DNA of 64,000 nucleotides from Streptomyces sp. ASQP_92 (GCF_025399895.1 NZ_JAODUA010000003.1:434001-498000); one strand, 5' to 3'; shown: positions 24,854 to 34,794, counted from the first letter of the stretch. The notes: generated by a model from the letters alone, not told the origin. Numbers and translations: made by a program.

Positions 24854-27800
24854 TCAGCGCCCCGCCTCCACCGGCACCCCCATGACCTCGCGGGCGTGCC
24901 GGTCCGGGACCATGCCGAGCTGCCAGGCCTGCCAGCCCGCCTCCAGGGAGATGCCGCGCTCCAGCATGAGGGCGTAGGCCTGCGCGCAGTCCTCCAGCTT
25001 GGCGTCGCGGGCGCCGTGCCCGGCGCGCAGGAGCTGGGCCACCTCCTCCTGGGCCACCGCCGTGCCCACCTCCACCCCGCCCGCGCCCGCGTACGGCAGC
25101 AGCGTGCAGCGCAGAAAGCGGGACCAGTCGCCACCGCGCCGGTCGTCGTACGAGGCGAACAGTGCGGTCGCCTCGTCGCACAGGGCGAGGGCCGGGCCCG
25201 GACGGTTGTTGCCCGCGTCGATCAACGCCAGCTCCAGACAGGTCCAGGCCTCGCCGTGGGCCACCCCGATGCGGTGGAAGTCGGCGCGCGCGTCGACCAG
25301 GAGCTGCCGGGCGAAGCCGGAGTTGCGCAGGTTGCCGGTCTGGGCGGCGCGCTGGTCGCGGGTGACCCGGCCCGAGTGGTGGCGGGCGCAGGCGAGCCCG
25401 TACACGTCCCGCATGCGCGAGAACATCGTGCGGGCCCGCTCCAGTTCGCGCACCGCCTGGTCCCGGTCGCCGCGCTCCTCCAGGGCCTGCCCCAGGTAGT
25501 ACAGCGTCCATGCCTCGCCGCGCGCGTCCTCCTGCTCACGGTGGCGCGCCAGGGCCTGGTTCAGGCCGTCGACGGCCGCCTGGGCGTCGCCGTCGACGAG
25601 GCGGGCCCGGGCCCGCTGGGTCAGCGCCCAGGCCTCGCCGCGGCCGTCGCGGGTGCGCCCGTACAGATCGAGCGCGGTGTCCAACTCGCCCTCCGCACGC
25701 GCCACTTCACCGGTCCGCAGATACAGCTGGCCGAGCTGGAAGTGGGTCCAGGCCTCGCCGTGCAGCGACTCGTTCTCGCGGTGCAGGGCGAGGGCGGCGT
25801 CCAGCAGGGCCAGCGCGCCCGACAGATTCGCGCGGTCGCGCTCCACCGCCGCGAGCGCGTGCAGCGACCAGGCCCGGTCGCCGGCCAGCTCCTCGCCGGA
25901 CTGGAGGTCGATCGCCTCGCGCAGCCGGGCCGCCGCCTCGGCCAGATTGCCCTGGTGGTGCAGGGTGATGCCGAGCGAGCACAGCGCCAGGGCCTGGCCC
26001 GCGTCGTGATGGGCCTCGCGATAGAGGGTGACCACCGAGGACAGCGTCGTACGCGCCGTGTCGAGCTCGCCGAGCTGACGGGCCGCGATGCCGGTGCGCC
26101 ACTGCACCGACCGCACGAGCAGGCCCTGGTCGACTGCCTGGGTCAGCTCGCTGATCTCGCCCAGGCGGTAGAGGTCGCCGCGCAGCAGGCAGTAGTCGCA
26201 CAGCGCGCCGAGCAGGCTGAGCACGGCCTCCTGGTCGACGCCCTCGGCCTGGCGCAGGGCGGCGGTGATGAAGCTGGACTCGTCGTCCAGCCAGCGCAGC
26301 GCCGCGTCCAGGGACGGGAAGCCGTGCCCGCCGAACTGGCCGGCCCGCGTCGACATCTTGCCGTCGACCATGCGGCCCACCGCGTCCGCGAGCTCCGCGT
26401 AGTTGCGGATCAGCCGCTCCTGCGCGGCGGCCCGCTCGGCCGGCTCCTCCTCGTCGGCGAGGCGGGCCTGGGCGAAGGACCGTACGACGTCGTGGAGCCG
26501 GTAGCGGCTGCCCCGCACATGGTCGATGAGGCCCGCCGTGGCGAGCGCGGTGAGCTGGCGCTGGGCCTCCTGCTCGTCGGCGGCGAGCAGGGCCGCGGCG
26601 GCCGCCGCGCCGAGCGAGGCCCGCCCGGCGAGCGCCAGTCGGCGCAGCAGCCGGCGGGCCGGTTCGGACTGGTCGGTGTAGCGCAGCCACAGGGCGCGTT
26701 CGGTGGGCGCCACCGGGCCGTACGCCCCGAGGTCCGCGGCCAGCGCGCGGGCCGAACGCGGCCCGAGCGAGGACCCGGCGATGCGCAGCGCCAACGGGAG
26801 CCCGCCGCACAACTGGCGTACCGATTCGGTCGATTCGGCGTCGTAGGGGCCCGTCTCCTTCTCCTCGGCGGCCTCCCGCAGGAGCTCCTCCGCGCCCGCC
26901 GCGTCCAGCGGCTCGACCGGCAGTTGGTGCACCCAGGCCGGGAAGTCGGCGGGCAGATCGAGTGGCCGGGTCGACGTGACCAGGACCAGGCCCTCGGAGC
27001 GTTGCGGCACCAGGGTGCGCACCTGCTCCACGTCGTCGGTGTCGTCCAGGACGACGGTGACGGGCAGGCCCGTCAGATGCTGGTGGTAGAGCTCGGCGAG
27101 GCGGCGCACCTGCTGCTCGGGGGACGACCTTCCCCGAGGACCCGACTCGGCGCGATCGGGGGCGGCCCCGCCCCGGAACAGGAGCTGCTCGCGCGGCGCG
27201 CCGAGGCGGTTGAGCAGGTGCAGCAGCGCGTCCCGGGTCGGCAGCGGGCCCTCGCCCGCCGGATTGCCGCCGCGCATGTCGACCAGGCAGGCCCCGCGGA
27301 ACTGGTCGCGCAGGGCGTGCGCGGCGCGGATCGCGAGGGTGCTGCGGCCCGAACCGGGCGCGCCGTGCAGGACCACGACCACCGGGCGGGTCTCGGTGGA
27401 GGCGCGGGCGGCCTGCACCCACTGTCCGATCCGCGCCAGCTCGGCCCGCCGGCCCGCGAACGGGCCCTGGGGGTCGGGCAGATGACCGAAGGACTGCTCC
27501 AGGACGGAGCGGCGCCGGGCCGCCGCGCTCTTGTCCGTGCCGCGCAACTGCGTGGGCACCTTCTTCTGCGGCACCTTGGGGCTCACCGCCCGCTGCTGGT
27601 CGAGGAACGGACGGATGCCCCGCACCTCCAGGGCGGTCAGCCACTGGAGACGCAGCTGCTCCGGGCCGCCCGGCTGGCCCAGCGCCCCGGCCCTGCGATG
27701 GGCGGCGGGCACGTGCGAGGCCGTCACCTTGGCGACCGTCCCCGCGGCCCCGGCCACCAGCACGGCGGCCCCCGCGCCCACCGCGCCGCCCGCGCCGAGC

Positions 27801-28099
27801 CCCAGGGCCAGGTCGACGACCACCGCTGCGAGGGCACCAACACCCGTCGCCAGCAAGGCGGTTGAGCCGCCGTCGCGGGTGAAGCGCTCCCCGAAGGAGA
27901 GCTGTCCCGCCGCCGCCTCGTCCAGTGCCTGCGTATAGGCCGCGTACTCCTCCGCGGCGCTCCCGGCCAGCGCGTCGAGCGCGCCGCGGCCCCGGGCGAG
28001 CAGCGTGTTCGCGTCGGACCGCCCGCCGGAGCGCCGTACCTCTTCCTCCACGGCCCGTACCAACAGCCGCTCGGCCTCGGCCCGATGGCTGTCCCGCAT
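24854..28099 (-). CDS. Membrane-anchored STAND NTPase (NB-ARC) with TPR repeats
   Basis: A 1081-residue protein in three parts. Residues 1-75 are a charged helical domain; 79-122 form a glycine/alanine-rich pair of membrane segments. Residues 210-545 are an NB-ARC-type nucleotide switch: Walker A-like GAPGSGRST (246-254) with Arg replacing the usual Lys, Walker B VTVVLDDTDD (347-356), GLPLAL (433-438) and an MHD-like LHDVV (535-539). Residues 600-1010 are tetratricopeptide repeats, many carrying the motif GEAWT. STAND proteins oligomerise after ligand sensing by the repeat domain and activate an N-terminal effector; here the effector would be a membrane module. No known nuclease or protease effector is seen. 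Start ATG at 28099; the divergent gene begins at 28213. Could be a regulator or an immune-type receptor. Confidence 0.85.
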   Translation of the reverse strand: MRDSHRAEAERLLVRAVEEEVRRSGGRSDANTLLARGRGALDALAGSAAEEYAAYTQALDEAAAGQLSFGERFTRDGGSTALLATGVGALAAVVVDLALGLGAGGAVGAGAAVLVAGAAGTVAKVTASHVPAAHRRAGALGQPGGPEQLRLQWLTALEVRGIRPFLDQQRAVSPKVPQKKVPTQLRGTDKSAAARRRSVLEQSFGHLPDPQGPFAGRRAELARIGQWVQAARASTETRPVVVVLHGAPGSGRSTLAIRAAHALRDQFRGACLVDMRGGNPAGEGPLPTRDALLHLLNRLGAPREQLLFRGGAAPDRAESGPRGRSSPEQQVRRLAELYHQHLTGLPVTVVLDDTDDVEQVRTLVPQRSEGLVLVTSTRPLDLPADFPAWVHQLPVEPLDAAGAEELLREAAEEKETGPYDAESTESVRQLCGGLPLALRIAGSSLGPRSARALAADLGAYGPVAPTERALWLRYTDQSEPARRLLRRLALAGRASLGAAAAAALLAADEQEAQRQLTALATAGLIDHVRGSRYRLHDVVRSFAQARLADEEEPAERAAAQERLIRNYAELADAVGRMVDGKMSTRAGQFGGHGFPSLDAALRWLDDESSFITAALRQAEGVDQEAVLSLLGALCDYCLLRGDLYRLGEISELTQAVDQGLLVRSVQWRTGIAARQLGELDTARTTLSSVVTLYREAHHDAGQALALCSLGITLHHQGNLAEAAARLREAIDLQSGEELAGDRAWSLHALAAVERDRANLSGALALLDAALALHRENESLHGEAWTHFQLGQLYLRTGEVARAEGELDTALDLYGRTRDGRGEAWALTQRARARLVDGDAQAAVDGLNQALARHREQEDARGEAWTLYYLGQALEERGDRDQAVRELERARTMFSRMRDVYGLACARHHSGRVTRDQRAAQTGNLRNSGFARQLLVDARADFHRIGVAHGEAWTCLELALIDAGNNRPGPALALCDEATALFASYDDRRGGDWSRFLRCTLLPYAGAGGVEVGTAVAQEEVAQLLRAGHGARDAKLEDCAQAYALMLERGISLEAGWQAWQLGMVPDRHAREVMGVPVEAGR

Positions 28100-28212
28100 G
28101 TGCGTCCCCCTCCGAGAGCCCGACGTCCGCCTGCGTCCCCAAGTGTCGTGGGTGACGCGCGTCGGCGCGAGGGAGTCGGCGGATCATCTCCCGTGTGGGG
28201 GAGTATGGAGTC

Positions 28213-30237
28213 ATGCCGAACCGCCTGGCCCATGAGACGTCCCCCTATCTCCTGCAGCACGCCGACAACCCCGTCGACTGGTGGCCCTGGTCGCCCGAAG
28301 CCTTCGAGGAGGCCCGCGAACGCGGGGTTCCGGTGCTGCTCAGCGTCGGTTACAGCAGCTGCCACTGGTGCCATGTCCTCGCCCACGAGTCGTTCGAGGA
28401 CGAGGTCACCGCGGCCTTCATGAACGAGCACTTCGTGAACATCAAGGTGGACCGCGAGGAGCGGCCCGACGTGGACGCCGTCTACATGGAGGCCGTGCAG
28501 GCCGCGACCGGCCGGGGCGGCTGGCCCATGTCCGTCTTCATGACCCCGGACGGCGAACCCTTCTACTTCGGCACCTACTTCCCGCCCGAACCCCGGCACG
28601 GCATGCCGTCCTTCCGGCAGGTCCTCGAAGGCGTCCGGGCCGCGTGGGCCGACCGGCGTGAGGAGGTGGCCGAGGTCGCCGAGAAGATCACCCGCGATCT
28701 GGCGGGCCGCGAACTGGACCACGGCACGGGCGGGCTGCCCGGCGAGGAGGAGCTGGCCCAGGCGCTGCTCGGGATCACCCGGGAGTACGACCCGGCGAGC
28801 GGCTGGCTGGGCGGCGGCGACACCAAGTTCCCGCCCGGCATGGTCATCGAGTTCCTGCTGCGCCACCATGCGCGAACCGGCTCCGAGGCGGCCCTGGAGA
28901 TGGCCGAGGGCATGTGCGAGACCATGGCCCGCTCCAGCCTCTACGACCAGCTCGGCGGCGGCTTCCACCGCTATGTACTGCGCCCGCGCCCGCAGGCCAC
29001 CCTGGTCCCGCACTTCGAGAAGATGCTGTACGACAACGCCCTGCTGTGCCGGGTGTACGCGCATCTGTGGCGGGTCACCGGCTCGGATCTGGCCCGCCGG
29101 GTCGCCCTGGAGACCGCCGACTTCATGGTCCGCGAGCTGCGCACCAACGAGGGCGGGTACGCCTCCGCGCTCGACGCCGACAGCGACGACGGGACCGGGC
29201 GCCATGTGGAGGGCGCGTTCTACGTGTGGACGCCCGCGCAGCTCACCGAGATCCTGGGCGAGCAGGACGGCCTCGCCGCGGCCCGGCGCTTCGGGGTGAC
29301 CGAGGAAGGCACCTTCGAGGAAGGCGCCTCCGTCCTCCAACTTCCGCGGGACGGCGGGGAGTTGACGGATGCCGCCCGCGACGGGCTCCTCGCGGCGCGT
29401 GAGCTGCGCGAGCGGCCCGGGCGCGACGACAAGCTGGTCGCGGCCTGGAACGGCCTGGCCATCGCGGCGCTCGCCGAGGTCGGCGCGCTCTTCGACCGCC
29501 CGGACCTCGTCGAGCGCGCGACCGAGGCGGCGGATGTGCTGGTACGGGTCCACATGGACGCCCACGCCCGGCTGGCCCGGACCTCCAAGGACGGTCAAGT
29601 GGGCGCCAATCAGGGGGTGTTGGAGGACTACGCCGACGTCGCCGAGGGCTTCCTCGCGCTCGCCGGGGTCACCGGGGAGGGGGTCTGGCTGGAGTTCGCC
29701 GGCTTCCTGCTCGACATCGTCCTGGACCAGTTCGTCGGCGAGCAGGGCGTCCTGTACGACACCGCGCACGACGCGGAGCGGCTCATCCGCCGGCCCCAGG
29801 ACCCCACGGACAACGCGACGCCTTCGGGGTGGACGGCCGCGGCCTCGGCCCTGCTGTCCTACGCGGCGCACACCGGATCCTCGGCGCACCGGGAGGCGGC
29901 GGAGTCGGCGCTCGGGGTGGTCCGGGCGCTCGGGCCGCGGGCGCCGCGGTTCATCGGGTGGGGGCTCGCGGCGGCCGAGGCGCTGCTCGACGGGCCCCGG
30001 GAGGTCGCCGTCGTGGGCGCGCCCACGGACCCGCGCACGGGGGCGCTGCACCGTACGGCGCTGCTGTCGGCCGCGCCGGGGGCGGTGGTGGCGGTGGGGG
30101 TGCCGGGGGGTGAGGAGTTTCCGCTCCTCGCGGATCGGCCGTTGGTGGGTGGGGGGCCGGCGGCGTACGTGTGCCGGCGGTTCGTCTGTACGGCCCCGGC
30201 GACGACGCCGGAGGCCCTGGCAGCGGCCCTGACCTAA
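28213..30237 (+). CDS. Thioredoxin-fold DUF255 protein, YyaL/SPATA20 type
   Basis: A 674-residue protein. The N-terminal 160 residues are a thioredoxin-like domain with the family-specific CxxC motif SCHWCH; the rest is an (alpha/alpha)6 toroid (including [25 protein letters not shown] and [12 protein letters not shown]). This layout is conserved from bacteria to mammals, with no agreed enzyme activity; relatives resemble N-acylglucosamine epimerase folds. ATG at 28213, which gives the conserved start [15 protein letters not shown]. Composite repeat locus 3 begins immediately after the TAA stop. Confidence 0.9.
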   Translation: MPNRLAHETSPYLLQHADNPVDWWPWSPEAFEEARERGVPVLLSVGYSSCHWCHVLAHESFEDEVTAAFMNEHFVNIKVDREERPDVDAVYMEAVQAATGRGGWPMSVFMTPDGEPFYFGTYFPPEPRHGMPSFRQVLEGVRAAWADRREEVAEVAEKITRDLAGRELDHGTGGLPGEEELAQALLGITREYDPASGWLGGGDTKFPPGMVIEFLLRHHARTGSEAALEMAEGMCETMARSSLYDQLGGGFHRYVLRPRPQATLVPHFEKMLYDNALLCRVYAHLWRVTGSDLARRVALETADFMVRELRTNEGGYASALDADSDDGTGRHVEGAFYVWTPAQLTEILGEQDGLAAARRFGVTEEGTFEEGASVLQLPRDGGELTDAARDGLLAARELRERPGRDDKLVAAWNGLAIAALAEVGALFDRPDLVERATEAADVLVRVHMDAHARLARTSKDGQVGANQGVLEDYADVAEGFLALAGVTGEGVWLEFAGFLLDIVLDQFVGEQGVLYDTAHDAERLIRRPQDPTDNATPSGWTAAASALLSYAAHTGSSAHREAAESALGVVRALGPRAPRFIGWGLAAAEALLDGPREVAVVGAPTDPRTGALHRTALLSAAPGAVVAVGVPGGEEFPLLADRPLVGGGPAAYVCRRFVCTAPATTPEALAAALT

Positions 30238-30992
30238 GGGGCTCCGCCCCGGCCCCGGGGGGGCGTTTTCCCACCCACCCGCCCGTGCGGCGGGGTTGGC
30301 TGGTTCCGGGCCCCCTGGGGCTCCGCCCCAGACCCCGGGCCCTTTGCCCACCCGCCCGCCCGTGCATCGGGTTGGTTGGTTCGGGCCCTCCTGGGGCTCC
30401 GCCCCAGACCCCGGGCCCTTTGCCCACCCGCCCGCCCGTGCATCGGGTTGGTTGGTTCGGGCCCTCCTGGGGCGCCGCCCCAGACCCCGATCGCGCCTTA
30501 AGGGCGCTCGTCCTCAATCGCCGGACGGGCTGAAGGTGCCCCAGCACCGAGTGGTCAAGGGGCGCGATGGCGGCCCGAGGTCCCCGACGCGGGCCGGCAC
30601 CGGGCACTTAAGGGGCGCGGGGAACTGCGCGACCAGCCACCCACGGTCCGCGGAGGCAGTCGGGTTTTCTTAGGGGGCGAGGAACTGCGCGACCAGCCCC
30701 CCCCCCACGGCCGCGGACGCAGGCGGGTTTCCTTGGGGGGCGCGGGGAACTGCGCGACCAGCCCTCCACGGTCCGCGGACGCAGGCGGGTTTCTTGGGGG
30801 CGCGGGGAACTGCGCGATCAGCCGTACACGGCCCGCGGACGCAGACGGGTTTCCTTGGGGCGCGAGGAACTGCGCGACCAGCCCCCCCCACGGCCCGCAG
30901 CCGAAAACAGGTTTTAGGGGCGCGGGGAACTGCGCGAAAAGCGACCACGGCCCGCAGGATCGAGAGGGGCTAGGGGCGCGGGGAACCGCGCA
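30238..30992 (-). repeat. Composite intergenic repeat, locus 3 (three C hairpins, B, seven A units)
   Basis: The largest copy, in reverse orientation. From the left: a D-like segment; C hairpins at 30315-30331, 30391-30407 and 30467-30483, exactly 76 bases apart with nearly identical D sequence between; segment B at 30491-30532; then seven A units (reverse complement GGGGCGCGGGGAACTGCGCG) starting at 30612, 30673, 30737, 30797, 30857, 30917 and 30973, about 60 bases apart. The array occupies nearly all of the 1-kb gap between the converging DUF255 and TrhA genes. No gene is supported in it. Confidence 0.92.
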
Positions 30993-31091
30993 GGGGCCCA
31001 GCCGCAGCCAGGGGCGCACCGTGGGTGGGGCGCCGATGGAGACGTGAGGGAGGGCACCGGCACAACCCACACCGCCCCGCGCGACAGCCCG

Positions 31092-31218
31092 CCCCCGCCA
31101 GGGCAAACCGCTCGCCCCCGCCAGGGGGAACCGCCCACCCCCGCCAGGGCAAACCGCCCGCCCCCCGCCAGGGGGACACAGGCCCCGCCCCCGCCAGGGG
31201 AACCGCCCCCCGCCAGGG
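31092..31218. repeat. Six-copy minisatellite
   Basis: CCCCCGCCAGGG starts at 31092, 31115, 31138, 31162, 31188 and 31207, mostly 23-24 bases apart, with AAACCGCC linkers in most units. It is unrelated in sequence to the A-D modules next to it. It ends 34 bases before the stop codon of the TrhA gene. Confidence 0.88.
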
Positions 31219-31251
31219 GAAACCGCCCGCGCTCCCCCTCCCCCCGCGGAG

Positions 31252-31932
31252 CTACCCGTGCTGACGAACCACCAGCAAAATCCCCACATAGTGGGCGACG
31301 TACGCCGCCAGCGTCAGGGAGTGGAACACCTCGTGGAAGCCGAAGAACGCCGGTGAGGGGTTGGGGCGCTTGAGGCCGTAGATCACGCCGCCCGCGCTGT
31401 AGAGCAGGCCGCCGACGATGATCAGGACCAGCACGGCTATGCCGCCGGTGCGGGCGAAGTCGGGGAGGAAGAAGACGGCGGCCCAGCCCATCGCCAGGTA
31501 GCAGGGGGTGTAGAGCCAGCGGGGGGCGCCGATCCAGAAGACGCGGAAGGCGATGCCGGCCACGGCGGCCGCCCAGATCGCCCACAGCAGGACCCGGCCG
31601 GTGGAGCCGGGCAGCAGGAGCAGGGTGAGCGGGGTGTAGGTGCCCGCGATGATGAGGAAGATGTTGGCGTGGTCCAGGCGGCGCAGGATCGCCTCGCCGC
31701 GCGGGCCCCAGGTGCCCCGGTGATAGATGCCGCTGGTCCCGAAGAGGAGACAGGCGGTCAGGACGAAGATCCCGCAGGAGATCCGGGCCGTGGGGGAGTC
31801 CGCGAACGCGATGAGCGCCAGGCCCGAAATCAGTACGGCTGGGAACATTCCGGCGTGCAGCCAGCCGCGCATCTTGGGCTTCACCATCTGTGTCACCGGG
31901 TCGATCGCGTGCTCCGTCACCTGATCAGTCAT
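31252..31932 (-). CDS. TrhA/hemolysin III family membrane protein
   Basis: A 226-residue protein with seven predicted membrane segments and the family histidines in SGIYHRGTW, RLDHANIF and the C-terminal FHSLTLAAYVAHY, a zinc site shared with PAQR receptors. In B. subtilis the relative TrhA maintains membrane fluidity; hemolysis is not its normal role. ATG at 31932. An imperfect operator-like palindrome lies just upstream (31945-31962). Confidence 0.92.
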   Translation of the reverse strand: MTDQVTEHAIDPVTQMVKPKMRGWLHAGMFPAVLISGLALIAFADSPTARISCGIFVLTACLLFGTSGIYHRGTWGPRGEAILRRLDHANIFLIIAGTYTPLTLLLLPGSTGRVLLWAIWAAAVAGIAFRVFWIGAPRWLYTPCYLAMGWAAVFFLPDFARTGGIAVLVLIIVGGLLYSAGGVIYGLKRPNPSPAFFGFHEVFHSLTLAAYVAHYVGILLVVRQHG

Positions 31933-31944
31933 GGTCCGAATGCT

Positions 31945-31962
31945 ACCTACGGCTCCGTAAGT
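31945..31962. promoter_or_regulatory. Operator-like palindrome upstream of the TrhA gene
   Basis: ACCTACGG-CT-CCGTAAGT: eight-base arms with one mismatch, 13 bases beyond the start codon on the - strand. The shape fits a TetR-family dimer site. It lies in the 296-base region shared with pckG, in which no other gene is supported. Confidence 0.45.
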
Positions 31963-32228
31963 TACGCATAGGTACGGGGTGTTACCGAGCGTCCGGCGGT
32001 CGGCGGGTAAGTGAACGGCAAATGGCAGTTAAGAAGGCGGTAAGTGGTGATGCTCACGTGAGAGGCCCCCTGGACATATGGGCGAACGACGCGGAAGATC
32101 AGATGAGTGCGGTCGGCACCGGATGAGCGCCAAAGGGATCCACGGGGTCAAGCATCCGGGTCGCAGCCCCCACGGGGCGGCAATGAAGTAGTACGTCAAC
32201 CCCTCCAGACCCTCATCAAGGAGCGATC

Positions 32229-34052
32229 GTGGCGCGCGATATCGCGGCTCCCCTCTCTGTCCCCACCAAGCACCAGGAACTGATCTCGTGGGTCAACGAG
32301 ATCGCGGAACTGACCCAGCCGGACAGCGTGGTCTGGTGCGACGGATCCGAGGCCGAGTACGAGCGCCTGTGCGGGGAGCTCGTCGCCAAGGGCACGTTCA
32401 AGAAGCTGAACGAGGCCAAGCGCCCCAACTCCTACTACGCCGCCTCCGACCCCCGTGACGTCGCCCGGGTCGAGGACCGTACCTTCATCTGCTCCGAGAA
32501 GGAGGAGGACGCGGGCCCGACCAACCACTGGAAGGCCCCCGCCGAGATGAAGGACGTCTTCGCGGGCGAGAAGGGGATCTTCCGCGGCTCGATGCGCGGG
32601 CGCACGATGTACGTCGTCCCGTTCTGCATGGGCCCCGTCGGCTCGCCGCTCTCCGCGATCGGCGTCGAGATCACCGACTCCGCGTACGTCGCCGTCTCGA
32701 TGCGCACCATGACCCGCATGGGACAGCGCGTCCTGGACGAGCTCGGCACCGACGGCTTCTTCGTGAAGGCCGTCCACACCCTAGGGGCGCCGCTCGCCGA
32801 GGGCGAGGCGGACGTGCCGTGGCCGTGCAACACCACCAAGTACATCTCGCACTTCCCCGAGTCGCGCGAGATCTGGTCCTACGGCTCGGGTTACGGCGGC
32901 AACGCCCTGCTCGGCAAGAAGTGCTACGCGCTGCGCATCGCCTCGGTCATGGCGCGGGACGAGGGCTGGCTCGCCGAGCACATGCTCGTCCTGAAGCTGA
33001 CGCCGCCGAACGGCGAGGCCAAGTACGTCACCGCGGCCTTCCCGAGCGCCTGTGGCAAGACCAACCTCGCCATGCTGGAGCCGACGATCCCCGGCTGGAA
33101 GGTCGAGACGATCGGCGACGACATCGCCTGGATGCGCTTCGGCGAGGACGGCCAGCTGTACGCGATCAACCCCGAGGCCGGCTTCTTCGGCGTCGCGCCC
33201 GGCACCGGCGAGCACACCAACGCCAACGCCATGAAGACCCTGTGGGGCAACTCGGTCTTCACCAACGTCGCGCTCACCGACGACGGCGACGTGTGGTGGG
33301 AGGGCATGACCGAGACGGCGCCCGCGCACCTCACGGACTGGAAGGGCAACGACTGGACGCCCGCCTCCGACACCCCGGCCGCCCACCCCAACGCCCGCTT
33401 CACCGTGCCGGCCGGGCAGTGCCCGACCATCGCGCCGGAGTGGGAGGACCCCAAGGGCGTGCCGATCTCGGCGATCCTCTTCGGTGGCCGCCGCGCCTCC
33501 GCGGTGCCGCTGGTGACCGAGTCCTTCGACTGGAACCACGGCGTCTTCCTCGGCGCGAACGTCGCTTCCGAGAAGACCGCCGCCGCCGAGGGCAAGGTCG
33601 GCGAGCTGCGCCGCGACCCGTTCGCCATGCTGCCGTTCTGCGGCTACAACATGGGCGACTACATGGCCCACTGGGTCAAGGTCGGCGCCGGCGCGGATGC
33701 CGCCAAGCTGCCGAAGATCTACTACGTCAACTGGTTCCGCAAGAACGACGCGGGCAAGTTCGTGTGGCCCGGCTTCGGTGAGAACAGCCGCGTCCTGAAG
33801 TGGATCGTGGAGCGCCTCGAAGGCAAGGCCGAGGGCGTCGAGACCCCGATCGGCATCCTGCCGACCAAGGAGTCCCTGGACACCGACGGCCTGGACCTGC
33901 CGGAGGCCGACCTCGACTTCCTGCTCAAGGTCGACACCGAGGTCTGGCGCGAGGAGGCCGCCCTGGTCCCCGAGCACCTCAACACCTTCGGCGACCACGC
34001 GCCCAAGGAGCTGTGGGACGAGTACCGCGCGCTGGTGTCCCGCCTGGGCTGA
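32229..34052 (+). CDS. pckG: Phosphoenolpyruvate carboxykinase (GTP)
   Basis: A 607-residue GTP-type PEPCK that converts oxaloacetate and GTP to phosphoenolpyruvate, GDP and carbon dioxide for gluconeogenesis. The reactive P-loop cysteine is in SACGKTN (residues 273-279). The metal and guanine-site patterns [12 protein letters not shown] and [19 protein letters not shown] are also present. GTG start at 32229 after AAGGAGCGATC. An intrinsic terminator follows at 34172-34218. It stands alone. Confidence 0.97.
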   Translation: MARDIAAPLSVPTKHQELISWVNEIAELTQPDSVVWCDGSEAEYERLCGELVAKGTFKKLNEAKRPNSYYAASDPRDVARVEDRTFICSEKEEDAGPTNHWKAPAEMKDVFAGEKGIFRGSMRGRTMYVVPFCMGPVGSPLSAIGVEITDSAYVAVSMRTMTRMGQRVLDELGTDGFFVKAVHTLGAPLAEGEADVPWPCNTTKYISHFPESREIWSYGSGYGGNALLGKKCYALRIASVMARDEGWLAEHMLVLKLTPPNGEAKYVTAAFPSACGKTNLAMLEPTIPGWKVETIGDDIAWMRFGEDGQLYAINPEAGFFGVAPGTGEHTNANAMKTLWGNSVFTNVALTDDGDVWWEGMTETAPAHLTDWKGNDWTPASDTPAAHPNARFTVPAGQCPTIAPEWEDPKGVPISAILFGGRRASAVPLVTESFDWNHGVFLGANVASEKTAAAEGKVGELRRDPFAMLPFCGYNMGDYMAHWVKVGAGADAAKLPKIYYVNWFRKNDAGKFVWPGFGENSRVLKWIVERLEGKAEGVETPIGILPTKESLDTDGLDLPEADLDFLLKVDTEVWREEAALVPEHLNTFGDHAPKELWDEYRALVSRLG

Positions 34053-34171
34053 ACCGCCCCGAAACCCCCTCCGGTCACGGCCGCCTGTCCTGGCCCGGCC
34101 GGAGGTGCTCGCGGCGGGTCGGTTCGACATCCGCCCTGACCTGTGGGGTCACTCGTGACCCGCCGCGCGAA

Positions 34172-34218
34172 GGCCGGCCCCCGGAGCCCCCTCACGGCTC
34201 CGGGGGCCGGCCCTTTTT
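34172..34218 (+). terminator. Intrinsic terminator after pckG
   Basis: Seventeen-base perfect arms (34172-34188, 34196-34212), seven-base loop, then CTTTTT. This is the most classical terminator in the window. Confidence 0.93.
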
Positions 34219-34351
34219 CACGTACGCCGAGGGGCGCGAACAGCACGGGCGCCGACGCCAACTCGGGCGCGGCGTGCGGTACTTGGGGATGTGTGGCACC
34301 CGGTCCGCGGACCTCCGCGGCTCGCGGACCGGGGCCGAACAGGGGGCCGCG

Positions 34352-34738
34352 TCAGGCGGCGGTGGGCAGCGCGTCGGCCGCGGCGTGGGCGTCCATGCGC
34401 TCGGCCGCGAGGATCGCGGCGGCGGTGTCGGCGCGGGAGGCGGCGACCAGAAGGGCGCGGCCCGCGAGCGCGTGGGCGCGCGTGTGCAGGGCCTTGGGGT
34501 CGGCGCCGCTGAGCCCGGCGTGGCGCACCGGCGGCAGTCCGCCGCGCAGCCGGGCGATCTGCCGTGCGATGGCGTCCCCGGCCTCGGTGAGGCCGAGTTC
34601 GTCGGTGACGGCGAGCAGTGCGGAGAGGTGTCCGGCGAGCTGGATGTCCAGCTCCTCCTCGCGGGAGCGGTGCGGGATGCGGGTGTCGTCGGCGGCCACC
34701 GTGCTGTGGACCGACTTGGTGCGGATCGGCTCGTACAT
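34352..34738 (-). CDS. Conserved hypothetical protein behind a ribosome-site hairpin
   Basis: A 128-residue helical soluble protein (YEPIRTKSVH, then EELDIQLAGHLSALLAVTDELGLTEAG). No domain is recognised; I believe close relatives are widespread in streptomycetes. Two in-frame ATGs exist, 34744 and 34738. GGAGG ends two bases before the first and eight before the second, so the second is the likely start. The ribosome site and the first ATG are the right arm of the hairpin at 34743-34771. An operator-like repeat overlaps the presumed promoter. The arrangement points to a gene kept off unless both transcription and translation are released. Confidence 0.75.
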   Translation of the reverse strand: MYEPIRTKSVHSTVAADDTRIPHRSREEELDIQLAGHLSALLAVTDELGLTEAGDAIARQIARLRGGLPPVRHAGLSGADPKALHTRAHALAGRALLVAASRADTAAAILAAERMDAHAAADALPTAA

Positions 34739-34742
34739 GCGC

Positions 34743-34771
34743 ATGGCCTCCTGAGTGTTTCAGGAGGCCAT
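34743..34771 (-). promoter_or_regulatory. Hairpin occluding the Shine-Dalgarno site, with a mini-ORF in its left arm
   Basis: Read on the - strand, the arms ATGGCCTCCTGA and TCAGGAGGCCAT are perfectly complementary over 12 bases with loop AACAC. The right arm holds the ribosome site GGAGG. The left arm is itself a complete ORF, ATG-GCC-TCC-TGA (Met-Ala-Ser-stop), whose codons include the anti-ribosome-site sequence CCTCC. Confidence 0.85.
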
Positions 34772-34777
34772 CCTAGC

Positions 34778-34794
34778 TTAGATTCTGTCTAAAG
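34778..34794 (-). promoter_or_regulatory. Fur-like inverted repeat over the presumed promoter
   Basis: On the - strand, TTTAGA-CAGAA-TCTAAG gives arms TTAGA/TCTAA with a five-base centre, directly before TAGGAT, a good -10 hexamer. A/T-rich symmetric sites of this shape are used by Fur-family repressors, but no family consensus could be matched with certainty. Confidence 0.4.

Noticed and set aside
24896..27865. A 989-codon frame antisense to the STAND NTPase gene.
   Set aside because: Third-position bias and domain evidence support the - strand gene; the + frame is low-complexity.
30555..31289. Open frames through repeat locus 3 and the minisatellite.
   Set aside because: Repeat translation only; no start signals or conserved domain.
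32022..32126. A 34-codon ORF upstream of pckG (MAVKKAVSGDAHV start) as a possible leader peptide.
   Set aside because: No ribosome site and no clear hairpin or attenuator after it; could be chance.
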